This document shows, piece after piece, positions 1-7,257 of a DNA stretch of 7,971 bases (position 1 is its first letter; each line of letters begins with the position of its first letter). The notes beneath the pieces are model-generated. The model was not told the origin of the DNA and did not search any database. It saw only the letters and a program-made list of their open reading frames with translations. This stretch comes from Opitutaceae bacterium (GTDB lineage Bacteria; Verrucomicrobiota; Verrucomicrobiia; Opitutales; Opitutaceae), in contig JAHFTI010000176.1 of the NCBI GenBank assembly GCA_023265535.1, positions 1 to 7,971 on the forward strand. Reading direction: 5' to 3'. The translations under genes and the position numbers were made by a program.

Positions 1-1828
1 TGCGCGTGCTTTTCCGGAAGGAGACGGAATAGGTCGCCTGCAGGACGGGCACGCCCGCGTCGACCGTGCCCGGGGCGGCCTGGGCGTCGAGATGGTAGCC
101 CTCGGGCAGCAGGATCTCGATGTCATCCAGGAGGGTCTTGGCATAAGGGAAGACAATCTTGTGCGTGCGTGTGGCCGCAGTGAAAAGCGGGGCCCCGCCG
201 CGCTCGAAAAGATTTGGGGCAAGCACCAGGTTGTCGCCCAGTTGTTCGGCATAACCGGGGATCCTGACGTGGTGTCGGGTGACCAGGGGAAAGGCGGTGT
301 CACCCAGGTGGGTCCAGGCAAGTCCGGTGATTTCGGCGTTGGGAAGATTGCCCGTCACCGCCTCGCGATAGCGCGTGTCGACCTCCTCCTGGGTGCTGTA
401 CCAGGCGGCCTCCTTCTGCTCGATCGCGGCATGCCCCGTGCTCGTGATCTCCACCTCGCCCTCGAGGGTGCCGTCCGGTGCAAGGGTGAGACGCGCCTTG
501 CGGACGACCTGGGTGGCGGACGCAGGGGCGGCGGGCGTGGTGTTCATCTCCCGTCCCTTCTCCTCGCAACGCAGGTAAGGGATGTACTCATAGTCCGAGG
601 GGAGCATTCCCGCCGGCACAAACAGCTCGCCCGGGGCATACAGCTTCCATTCCTGGCCAACCTTCACTGCGACAAACAGGTTTTCCAGAAAGAAGTATCC
701 GGTGCCATGGGTGACATCGAGGGTGACTTTGCGGGAGGCGCCCCTGCAGAGTCTTGCCTCGAAACCAGCCGCCTTGGCGAGGGCTCCAAAGAGGCAGGTG
801 ATGTCATCGGTGTAGCCCAGTTTTTTCGCCAGGGTGTCCCTGCAGTCCCAGGAGAAGTCGCGGTCGCGCTTCTCCCTGCGCCTCACAAGCTCCGCGGTCT
901 TCTGGTAGCTGAGGTTGGTGATGCCGGTGCGGCAGAATTCATACAGGCGGGCGAGCTTGGCCTCGGCGCCACCCGCTCCGGCCACGAGCGCTGCGGCGCG
1001 GGCCTTCATCTCCGCATTGGGACGCGACAGCGTCAGGAAGCGTTCATGCGTGACGGTGCCCAGGCTCGTCCAGCAGTCCTCGGTCTTCCCGTAAAGGTAA
1101 TAGGGGGGCGCGAAGAGTACCACGTAGCAGGCCTGGGTGTCCATTCGCGAGGGCGCCAGCGGCTCCTGCTCCACGGGAGGCAGGTTCCTGGCGACCAGTC
1201 GCCTGGCGAGGCGGCTCAGCTGGGTCGCGGACTGGTCCTTCACGTTGATCAGGGCGGCGTTGAACTCGTGGTGGTGGATGTCCAGCTCGAGCACAAACTC
1301 CCGAATGGGCACGGTCTCCTGGAAGATGCGTATGATGTTGCGGTAGGCGTCGTAATCCCTGCGCCTCCAGCGGATGTCGACGATGTCCCCATCGCCCAGG
1401 GCGGGCAGCGCTGCGGAGAGCTGGCGCATCTTGCCGTCCTCCGTCTTCAGGGCGACGCCCTCCACGAAGTTGGCCGCGGTGTATTCCGTGGCGCTTCCGT
1501 CAGGTTTCACGACGCGTGCCGACAGGTCGGCGATGCGCTGGGTATCCGGAAAGGTAATACGGAGCAGGCCGTTCACGAGCTCGGGGGTGGCATGGTAGAG
1601 CTTGAAGCGCCTTTCGGTGGTCCAGTCCTTGTCGCCGTAGGTCTCGCGGAACAGCAGGATCTCCGCCGGCGCGTTGGGGTATTGGGGATTCCCCTTCGAG
1701 GCCAGGTCAGCGGGGTCGATGGGGGGCCAGGAGGGGGCCGGAGCGGCGGCAAGGCAGAGGAGGGAGCCGAGCAGCAGCAGCAGCAGGCTGCAGGGGGAGG
1801 AGAAGGCTGCGGGCGCGGAGGGGGGCAT
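1..1828 (-). CDS. Exported DUF3857/pseudo-transglutaminase protein (gene D), 3' end cut by window edge
   Basis: The frame is open from an ATG at 1826-1828 to the left edge, giving 609 codons with no stop. Residues 1-30 look like a Sec signal peptide with a six-Leu core (15-20) and an Ala-rich end (AAAPA). Residues ~70-185 resemble DUF3857 (RVVKPDGS at 105-112, KTEDG at 128-132). Residues ~285-400 have the transglutaminase-core layout, then a beta-rich C-terminal part (IPGYAE, LPEGY). Aligned to gene B, the catalytic Cys, His and Asp positions hold T340, N383 and A398, so enzyme activity is unlikely. It is clearly a paralog of gene A (5128-7212): both share KWKLY/EWKLY-xPG, PAGMLP and AGFEAR. 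By that alignment about 45-70 C-terminal residues lie outside the window. It is probably periplasmic or surface-associated, with unknown function. A 201-bp gap with hairpins separates it from the upstream aldolase gene, so it may have its own promoter. No Shine-Dalgarno sequence precedes the ATG; the signal peptide decides the start. Confidence 0.88.
   Translation of the reverse strand, partial: MPPSAPAAFSSPCSLLLLLLGSLLCLAAAPAPSWPPIDPADLASKGNPQYPNAPAEILLFRETYGDKDWTTERRFKLYHATPELVNGLLRITFPDTQRIADLSARVVKPDGSATEYTAANFVEGVALKTEDGKMRQLSAALPALGDGDIVDIRWRRRDYDAYRNIIRIFQETVPIREFVLELDIHHHEFNAALINVKDQSATQLSRLARRLVARNLPPVEQEPLAPSRMDTQACYVVLFAPPYYLYGKTEDCWTSLGTVTHERFLTLSRPNAEMKARAAALVAGAGGAEAKLARLYEFCRTGITNLSYQKTAELVRRREKRDRDFSWDCRDTLAKKLGYTDDITCLFGALAKAAGFEARLCRGASRKVTLDVTHGTGYFFLENLFVAVKVGQEWKLYAPGELFVPAGMLPSDYEYIPYLRCEEKGREMNTTPAAPASATQVVRKARLTLAPDGTLEGEVEITSTGHAAIEQKEAAWYSTQEEVDTRYREAVTGNLPNAEITGLAWTHLGDTAFPLVTRHHVRIPGYAEQLGDNLVLAPNLFERGGAPLFTAATRTHKIVFPYAKTLLDDIEILLPEGYHLDAQAAPGTVDAGVPVLQATYSVSFRKSTR
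1772..1786 (-). repeat. (CTG)5 trinucleotide run in signal-peptide codons of gene D
   Basis: Five consecutive CTG codons (CAG on the plus strand), followed by CTC, encode the poly-Leu hydrophobic core of the gene D signal peptide, residues 15-20. The run keeps reading frame under slippage, so length changes would only alter the number of leucines. Confidence 0.7.
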
Positions 1829-1859
1829 GGGGTGAGGGGATTTGCGCCACCCGGCCCCA

Positions 1860-1889
1860 CGGCGCCCCGCCGAGTCCGACGGGGCGCCG
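1860..1889 (-). other. Perfect 10-bp GC-rich inverted repeat in the leader of gene D
   Basis: Plus-strand 1860-1869 is exactly the reverse complement of 1880-1889, with a 10-base loop. The 3' edge of the repeat, read on the minus strand, is 31 bases before the gene D ATG. No T tract follows on either strand, so a standard intrinsic terminator is not supported. It could be a structured mRNA leader, an attenuator-like element, a protein-binding palindrome or part of a terminator region after the aldolase gene. The repeat is certain; its function is unknown. Confidence 0.5.
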
Positions 1890-1991
1890 GTTGCAGGGAT
1901 GCAGGCAGGGGGCTGCGAGCGCCGGGGTGGGGGCGGCGGGGATTTAAGGGGGAAAGGCTGGCGGGAATGGTAGTGTGCGATTGGATACAGG

Positions 1992-2029
1992 GGCCCGCCA
2001 GCGCCGCCGGTCCGGGCGGCGGGAGGGCC
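1992..2029 (-). terminator. Possible terminator hairpin after the threonine aldolase gene
   Basis: A nested GC-rich stem starts right after the stop codon at 2030-2032. The inner stem is 7 bp (2002-2008 with 2015-2021, 6-base loop) and the outer arm is 5 bp (1992-1996 with 2025-2029), separated by small internal loops. Its position and strength suit a transcript end for the A-B-aldolase operon. No U tract follows (the next minus-strand bases are CCTGTATCC), so it may instead protect the mRNA 3' end or work with Rho. Confidence 0.4.
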
Positions 2030-3103
2030 TCAGGAAGGCATGTGGGCGCGCAGGTCCGCCAGGAAGCGGTAGATGGTCTCCGGGCGCGTGGCCCAGGAGG
2101 ACATGAGCCGGTAGCCGCTCGCGCCGATGAAGCTGTAGAAGTGCCAGCCCTTTTTCAGGAGGGCGTCTGCGGTGGCCTTGGGGAACTCGGCGAAGCAGGC
2201 GTTGACCTCGGGGGCCACCTGGAGGCCCACGCCGGGGATGGCGCGCAGGCCTGCGGCGAGGCGCCTGTTCATGGCGTTGGCGTGGGCGGCGTGGCGCAGC
2301 CAGGCCCCGGACTCCAGCATGCCGACCCATTGTGCGCCGTGAAGGCGCATCTTGGAGGCGAGCTGGCCGGCCTGCTTGCAGCGGAAGTCAAACTCGCGAG
2401 CAAGCTGCGGATTGAAGAACACGACGGCCTCGGTTGTCATCATCCCATTCTTCGTGCCGCCGAAGCAGAGCACGTCGATGCCCGAGCGCCAGGTGATGTC
2501 CGCGGGGCTCGCGCCACAGGAATCCTGCAGCGCGGCTGCGGCGTTGGAGAAGCGGGCGCCGTCCATGTGCACGGCGAGGCCGTGGCGCTTGGCAACGAAG
2601 GTGAGGGCGCGCAGCTCCTCGATGGTGTACACCGTGCCCCATTCCGTGGACTGCGTGAGGGAGAGCACGCGCGGCTTCGGAAAATGGATGTAGTTTCGGC
2701 GCGTGATGAGGCGCTCGACCGCCTCGGGCTGGAGCTTGCCGTCATTGCCCTGCGAGACCAGCAGCTTGGTGCCGTTCGAGAAGAACTCGGGAGCGCCGCA
2801 TTCGTCGGTCTCCACGTGCGCCGCCTCGTGGCAGATGACGCTGTGGTAGCTCTGGCACAGCGAGGCGAGGGCCAGGCTGTTGGAGGAGGTGCCGTTGAAC
2901 ACGAAGAAGACCTCCGCGTCGGGCTTCTCGAAGATGCCGCGGATCAGGTCGCAGGCCTTGCGTGTGTAGTCGTCGTTGCCATACGAGGGCACACAGCCCT
3001 CGTTGGCCGCGCAGAGGGCTGCCAGGGCCTCGGGACAGACACCCGAGGTGTTGTCCGAGGCAAAGGAGTAGTCGTGTTGGTCGGCGTCCTGATGTCGATT
3101 CAT
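2030..3103 (-). CDS. ltaE: Low-specificity L-threonine aldolase (PLP, beta-eliminating lyase family)
   Basis: The 357-residue product matches the fold-type I PLP enzymes that split L-threonine or L-allo-threonine into glycine and acetaldehyde. Visible hallmarks are an N-terminal SDNTSGVCPEAL segment, a YGND segment at 41-44, and CHEAAHVETDECGAPEFF at 91-108, in which H96 aligns with the histidine that stacks on PLP. The DGARFSNA motif at 181-188 gives D181 for the PLP pyridine nitrogen and R184 for the substrate carboxylate. FGGTKNG at 214-220 gives Schiff-base K218, and R332 lies in YRLMSSWATR near the C-terminus. Length is normal for the family. There is no signal peptide, so it should be cytosolic, unlike its exported neighbours. 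The ATG is 9 bp after the gene B stop (TAG, 3113-3115), implying cotranscription. No Shine-Dalgarno sequence precedes it. The exact substrate preference (threonine, allo-threonine or other beta-hydroxy amino acids) cannot be told from sequence. Confidence 0.9.
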   Translation of the reverse strand: MNRHQDADQHDYSFASDNTSGVCPEALAALCAANEGCVPSYGNDDYTRKACDLIRGIFEKPDAEVFFVFNGTSSNSLALASLCQSYHSVICHEAAHVETDECGAPEFFSNGTKLLVSQGNDGKLQPEAVERLITRRNYIHFPKPRVLSLTQSTEWGTVYTIEELRALTFVAKRHGLAVHMDGARFSNAAAALQDSCGASPADITWRSGIDVLCFGGTKNGMMTTEAVVFFNPQLAREFDFRCKQAGQLASKMRLHGAQWVGMLESGAWLRHAAHANAMNRRLAAGLRAIPGVGLQVAPEVNACFAEFPKATADALLKKGWHFYSFIGASGYRLMSSWATRPETIYRFLADLRAHMPS

Positions 3104-3112
3104 GGGCGCAAG

Positions 3113-5110
3113 CTATTTGGCCGCCGCGGGCGCGGCAAGCCGTAGCAACACGGAACTGCGGTCGGAGCGGGCGAGGTCGGCCATGAACTTCCTTAGCACG
3201 AGGAACTCGTTCACGGGGACCAGAGTGCGGTTCAGGACGAGGCGCCTGCGCAGGGTGACCACGGAGTCCTTTTGCTCAAAGGACAGGGTGAGGCTGCCGT
3301 ACTTGTCCTTCACGCTGGCGGGGCGGGGGAGTTCCTCGATCACGAGGCCCTCGGGGACCTGCAGGCGGATCACGTCGTCGAGGCAGAGCGGGGGGAGTTC
3401 GGCGGTGGTCCTGCGATTTTTCTCGGGGTAAACGGGAATCTGCGAGCGGTTGAACACGTAGAGCTTGGCGATGATGAGCGCGCCCTGGTTGCGCTGAAGG
3501 TAGCTGCGCACGCTGGCCTCGATCTTCAGCGTGGCGGTGCCCTGCTCGGGATTGTCGAGGAGGCTGCGCTTGGTCAGCTGGCCCGTGCGCAGCGCGTCGC
3601 CCAGTTCCGACATGGCGATCTTGTCGAGGTCCTTGTTGGAGTCGGCGTGGCGCGTCCCGGCGCGGAAGGCGGCGGCCTGCTGGCCGTTCCGCTCGAATTC
3701 CGCCTCGATCTCCAGGGTGCCGTCGTCGCGGATCTTCAGCAGGGCCCTGCGGGCGATCCTGTGGCCGATTTCCGGTGGGATGACCGGCACGGGCAGCAGG
3801 CGGTTGAGGCGCGGGTCGCGGACCTGGATGAAGGTGTGTTGGATAGAGCGCGGCACGTCGCCCAGGTGGGTGTAGGGATCCGTGGGGTCGAAGAGCAGCA
3901 GGCTACCCAGTTCCTCGGTCCGCAGAACCGCGGGAAACGGGCAGGTGGGCGCGACCTCGATGGCGCAGATAGCGTGGTTGAACTGGAACATGTTGGCCGC
4001 CTCAGGGCGGATCATCTCCTGCAGGCCTGAGCCGGCCCCGACGGGAAGGCACGTGATTCCCACTTCGCGCAACATGGCGCGCATGAGGTTGGCCTTGTCC
4101 TTGCAGTCGCCAAAGCGTCGCGAATAGACGAGCGAGGCGGGGCGGGCGACCATGCCCTGCCCCTGATTGAGGCCCTCCGCATTGGAGATGTAGCGCAGTT
4201 TCTGCACGAATTGGCCGATGGCCTGGATCTTGGCGATGGGGTCCTCCAGGCTGCCTGCCAGTTCGCGGGCCTTGGCGGCGAGCTCGGGACTGGTGTCGCA
4301 TTTGCCGTTGTTGAGATCGTTCAGCTTTTGCGTGATTTCCGACCAGCTGCTCAGGTGGAGGGGCTTGAAGGTGGTCGAGCTGGCAGGCGGATCGATGCGC
4401 ACCATGAGGTCGCAGTCGACATGGGCGGCTGGGGTGTCGTAGCTCTCCTCAGGCCTGTGGGGGCGGTTGGTGACGGTCCATGTCCAGGTGTTCGCCTCAT
4501 GCGAGACGGAGGGCTTGGTCTCGCCCCAGGTCTGCGCCTCGACCGTGAAGCCGGCGGGCAAGGAGACTTGAAGCCGCTCGACGAGCATGGGCAGCGTGTT
4601 GCCAAAGTTGCGCCGCAGGTAGCTTGCGAACATCGGGCCCACGACCTTGGTTTCCACCACGAAGAGGTCGCCCGCCACCGCCTTGTCCGCGAAGGAGGCC
4701 TGCCGATAGCGTATGTCGGAGGCGAGGGTGAGGGCATCCTCGGTGCACGCGTCGATCCATTCGCTGTTGTTGAGTGTCTGGGTCTTCTGTCCCGGGCGGA
4801 TGAGCCAGGCCCTGAGGCTCTTCACCTTGGCGGATTTGGAGTCATAGTACACACGTCTCACGGCGTGCTCCTTGCCGTTGGTGGTCAGCATGCGCGCGAT
4901 GTAGCGTTGCGTGACGGTTTCGATGCCCTGGGCGTCGATCTCGTGGCTGCTTTCATCGAGCAGGATCAGGGCCGAGGCCTGTCCGGCCCACTCGGGAGTT
5001 TCCCTGGCGATGGCCGACTCGATCCAGGGCTCGAAGGTTGCGGCCGGCAGGAGGCTGCAGGCGAGGCTCAGGGCGAGGAGGAAGGCCAGGTGACGGGGGC
5101 GGAAGTTCAT
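3113..5110 (-). CDS. Exported DUF3857/transglutaminase-like protein with intact catalytic triad (gene B)
   Basis: The start chosen is the ATG at 5108-5110 (665 residues), because it begins a signal peptide (residues 1-24, hydrophobic core LAFLLALSLACSLL). A longer reading from 5206 would add an Arg-rich stretch overlapping gene A. Residues ~60-225 resemble DUF3857 (QRYIARMLTTNGKE; AWLIRPGQKT). Residues ~290-410 form a transglutaminase core with C336 in RRFGDCKDKANL, H379 in FNHAICAIEV and D408 in LLLFDPTD, the Cys-His-Asp triad of the papain-like/transglutaminase superfamily. A beta-rich C-terminal domain follows. The family could crosslink, hydrolyse or transfer acyl groups on peptides; the substrate is unknown. 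It should act in the periplasm or at the cell surface. C18 in LSLAC loosely fits a lipobox, but the hydrophobic run continues past it, so signal peptidase I cleavage near PAA-T is equally plausible. The gene lies 17 bp after gene A and 9 bp before the aldolase gene. Confidence 0.9.
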   Translation of the reverse strand: MNFRPRHLAFLLALSLACSLLPAATFEPWIESAIARETPEWAGQASALILLDESSHEIDAQGIETVTQRYIARMLTTNGKEHAVRRVYYDSKSAKVKSLRAWLIRPGQKTQTLNNSEWIDACTEDALTLASDIRYRQASFADKAVAGDLFVVETKVVGPMFASYLRRNFGNTLPMLVERLQVSLPAGFTVEAQTWGETKPSVSHEANTWTWTVTNRPHRPEESYDTPAAHVDCDLMVRIDPPASSTTFKPLHLSSWSEITQKLNDLNNGKCDTSPELAAKARELAGSLEDPIAKIQAIGQFVQKLRYISNAEGLNQGQGMVARPASLVYSRRFGDCKDKANLMRAMLREVGITCLPVGAGSGLQEMIRPEAANMFQFNHAICAIEVAPTCPFPAVLRTEELGSLLLFDPTDPYTHLGDVPRSIQHTFIQVRDPRLNRLLPVPVIPPEIGHRIARRALLKIRDDGTLEIEAEFERNGQQAAAFRAGTRHADSNKDLDKIAMSELGDALRTGQLTKRSLLDNPEQGTATLKIEASVRSYLQRNQGALIIAKLYVFNRSQIPVYPEKNRRTTAELPPLCLDDVIRLQVPEGLVIEELPRPASVKDKYGSLTLSFEQKDSVVTLRRRLVLNRTLVPVNEFLVLRKFMADLARSDRSSVLLRLAAPAAAK

Positions 5111-5127
5111 GGGGGAGGTGCAGGCCC

Positions 5128-7212
5128 TCAGTGGGCGGCGGCCGGAGCGGGGGCTGGAGCGGGTGCGTTCGCGGGTGTTGCGGGGGCGGCAGGTTTGGGC
5201 TTGCACATGAAGACGTGCTCGTCGGAACGGTGCTGGAGCTCCTGTAGGCGCTTGATCATGCCGTAGGTCTCGGGGCGATAGGCGATGATGCCGTTTTCAC
5301 AGAGGGTCTGGCGGCGCTTGTACACAAAGGTGCGGCTCTTGCCCTTGAAACTGATGGTGTAGGTGGAGTTGAGGATGCCGTTGGGATCCTTCACATTTGC
5401 GGGGGCGGTCGCCGAATCCAGGCCGTAGCCCTCGGGGAGGACGATCTCAATGTCGTCGTTCTCAGTGAGGGCGAAGTTGAAAAAGATGCCCTGGGTGCGT
5501 GTCTCCTCGGTGAAGAGCACCTTGTCCCCCCTGGTGAAGACGCTTGGCATGAAGGCCAGGCGTTCGCCCAACACCTCGGCATAGCCGGGCACGCGAAGGT
5601 GGAAGCTGACCTTCAGCGGCTCCTCGATGCCCTCCCGGTGGGACCAGGTGAAGGCACCGATCTCGGCAGTGGGCATGGCCGTGCTCAAGACCGACCTGAA
5701 GGCACTGTCCGCTTCCTCCTGCTTGTCACCCAGCCATGCCTTGCGCAGGGCGGCGGACTTGTGCCCCGTGTAGCTCAACTCCACCTCGCCCTCAAGGTTG
5801 CCCTCTGCATCCACGGTGAAGCGACCCTTGCGGATGCTCTGGGATGCGCTGGCGGGGGCGGGCTCGCTGATCAGGCGGATCACTTTGTCCTCCTCGAAGA
5901 GCTGGTAGGTGGCGTACTCATTCTCCTGCGGCAGCATGCCCGCTGGGCTGAAGTAGGCGCCCGGTGAATACAGCTTCCATTTTTCACCCATCCTGATGGC
6001 CACCTGGGCATCCCTGAGGAAGATCCAGCCGCGCGCGTCGGCGATGTTCAGGGTGAGCCTTTTGGTGGCGGACATGCAGTACCTCGCCTCGAAGCCCGCG
6101 GCGCGCGCCATCGCGCCGAAGACACGGTTGATGTGATGGGGGTAGCCGGCGCCCTCGCGCCAGGTCCGGTCCACGGACCAGCTGTCGCTCTCGTCGATGT
6201 GCTTCTTCACCTTGGCGAGCTCGGGGTTGTCGAAGTACCGGAGGTTGCCGAGGGCGTTCCTGCAATAGTCGTGGAGCCGTGCCAGCTTTTCCTCCGGGGT
6301 GGCGACCCCGGCGATGAGCTCGGCTGTCTTGGCCTTGATCGCCGAGGAGGGCTTGGTGTCGAGCTTGAAGTCCTCATGGTAGTGGTTGCTGAGCAGCAGC
6401 CAGATGTCCTGGTCGGAATAGAGGCGCAGCCACTTCGGCTTGAAATAGATCAGGTACCAGCCGCGCACGTCGCGCATGGGCGGGGCGAAGGGCTCCTCGC
6501 GGAAGGCGGGAAGGTCGCGCACGGTGAGCTTCATCTCGTACACGCTGACCTTCTTCAGGTCCGTGTTCCTCATGTTGAAGCTGTAGAAGTTGTAGTCGTC
6601 CTCCGTGCCGCCGATGTGGAAGGTGTATTCGCGTGTCGGATACATCTGCTGGCAGTAGCCGTCCACGTCCTGGCCGGCCTTGGTGGAGGTGGTGCAGGCC
6701 CAGCGCACCTCGATGATGTCGCCCACGTTGATGCCGCTGAAGGCCGCACTCAGCCTGTTGATCCTTCCGTCCTCCGTCTTGATGGCGATGGTTTCCTTGA
6801 AATCCTTGCGGCCATATTCGCGGCTGCTGCCGTCGGGCTTCACGACGCGGGCATCCAGCTCGACCACGCGGTCGCCCTGCTCGTACTCGATGACGGCGGT
6901 GCTGCCGATGGTGGTGTCCTCGGAATTATAGATCTTGATGCGCTTGTGGTAGGTCCGCAGGGAGTTCGTGTCCTTCACGCCCTCGAGCATGTTGCGCAGG
7001 TGGGGGCTCAGTGCGATGCCGGCGGAGTAGGTCAGCTTTTCGTGGATGAAAAGGTATTCGGCCTTCGCCTCAGGGTTGGAGGGGCACTGTGTGGCCTGCA
7101 GGTCGGCCTGCGGAATCGGCTCCCAGTCGGCGGCAGGGGCGGCGACCTGGGCGCCGATCATCAGGAGGGCAAGGGCAAGCGCCTGTGTTCCCAGGCGGAG
7201 GAGCTGGTTCAT
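5128..7212 (-). CDS. Exported DUF3857/pseudo-transglutaminase protein (gene A)
   Basis: The ATG at 7210-7212 gives 694 residues starting with a clear signal peptide (MNQLLRLGTQ, then an Ala/Leu core, probable cleavage near APAA-DW). An in-frame ATG at 7335 would only add a Pro-rich non-secretory leader. Residues ~85-200 resemble DUF3857 (YHKRIKIYN, ARVVKPDGSS at 121-130, KTEDGR). Residues ~305-430 follow the transglutaminase core, but the Cys, His and Asp positions hold P358 (GAGYPHHIN), D401 (FLRDAQVAI) and S416 (WKLYSPG). Residues ~455-660 are a beta-rich region containing VPGYAE and LPEGY. The last ~24 residues are an Ala/Pro-rich tail with KPKP, which could be a flexible extension. Probably a non-catalytic binding or scaffold protein in the envelope, first in an operon with active relative B, 17 bp downstream. 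It is closer to gene D than to B. Function unknown; family assignment is firm. Confidence 0.9.
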   Translation of the reverse strand: MNQLLRLGTQALALALLMIGAQVAAPAADWEPIPQADLQATQCPSNPEAKAEYLFIHEKLTYSAGIALSPHLRNMLEGVKDTNSLRTYHKRIKIYNSEDTTIGSTAVIEYEQGDRVVELDARVVKPDGSSREYGRKDFKETIAIKTEDGRINRLSAAFSGINVGDIIEVRWACTTSTKAGQDVDGYCQQMYPTREYTFHIGGTEDDYNFYSFNMRNTDLKKVSVYEMKLTVRDLPAFREEPFAPPMRDVRGWYLIYFKPKWLRLYSDQDIWLLLSNHYHEDFKLDTKPSSAIKAKTAELIAGVATPEEKLARLHDYCRNALGNLRYFDNPELAKVKKHIDESDSWSVDRTWREGAGYPHHINRVFGAMARAAGFEARYCMSATKRLTLNIADARGWIFLRDAQVAIRMGEKWKLYSPGAYFSPAGMLPQENEYATYQLFEEDKVIRLISEPAPASASQSIRKGRFTVDAEGNLEGEVELSYTGHKSAALRKAWLGDKQEEADSAFRSVLSTAMPTAEIGAFTWSHREGIEEPLKVSFHLRVPGYAEVLGERLAFMPSVFTRGDKVLFTEETRTQGIFFNFALTENDDIEIVLPEGYGLDSATAPANVKDPNGILNSTYTISFKGKSRTFVYKRRQTLCENGIIAYRPETYGMIKRLQELQHRSDEHVFMCKPKPAAPATPANAPAPAPAPAAAH

Positions 7213-7247
7213 GGATGTGTGCGTGGACAGATGGAGTCCTGCAGGCA

Positions 7248-7257
7248 GGGGGGGGGG
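7248..7257. repeat. Ten-base G/C homopolymer in the leader of gene A
   Basis: Plus-strand 7248-7257 is ten consecutive G, that is C10 on the coding strand, 36-45 bases upstream of the gene A ATG. Such runs are prone to strand slippage. Because it is outside the coding region, length change could affect only transcription or leader structure. Confidence 0.75.

Noticed and set aside
92..3145. 1,017-codon plus-strand open frame antisense to gene D and the aldolase gene
   Set aside because: It lies exactly in register with the codons of both minus-strand genes. Stops there would need sense TTA, CTA or TCA codons, which are rare at this GC content. The translation is Gly/Val/Arg-rich with no recognisable domain.
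5111..5206. Upstream in-frame start for gene B (ATG at 5206)
   Set aside because: It would overlap gene A by about 79 bases and place an Arg-rich stretch before the signal peptide, blocking a normal export signal. The ATG at 5110 is preferred.
4211..5266. 351-codon plus-strand open frame antisense to gene B
   Set aside because: It is in register with gene B codons and has low-complexity Gly/Ala composition; gene B has firm domain evidence.
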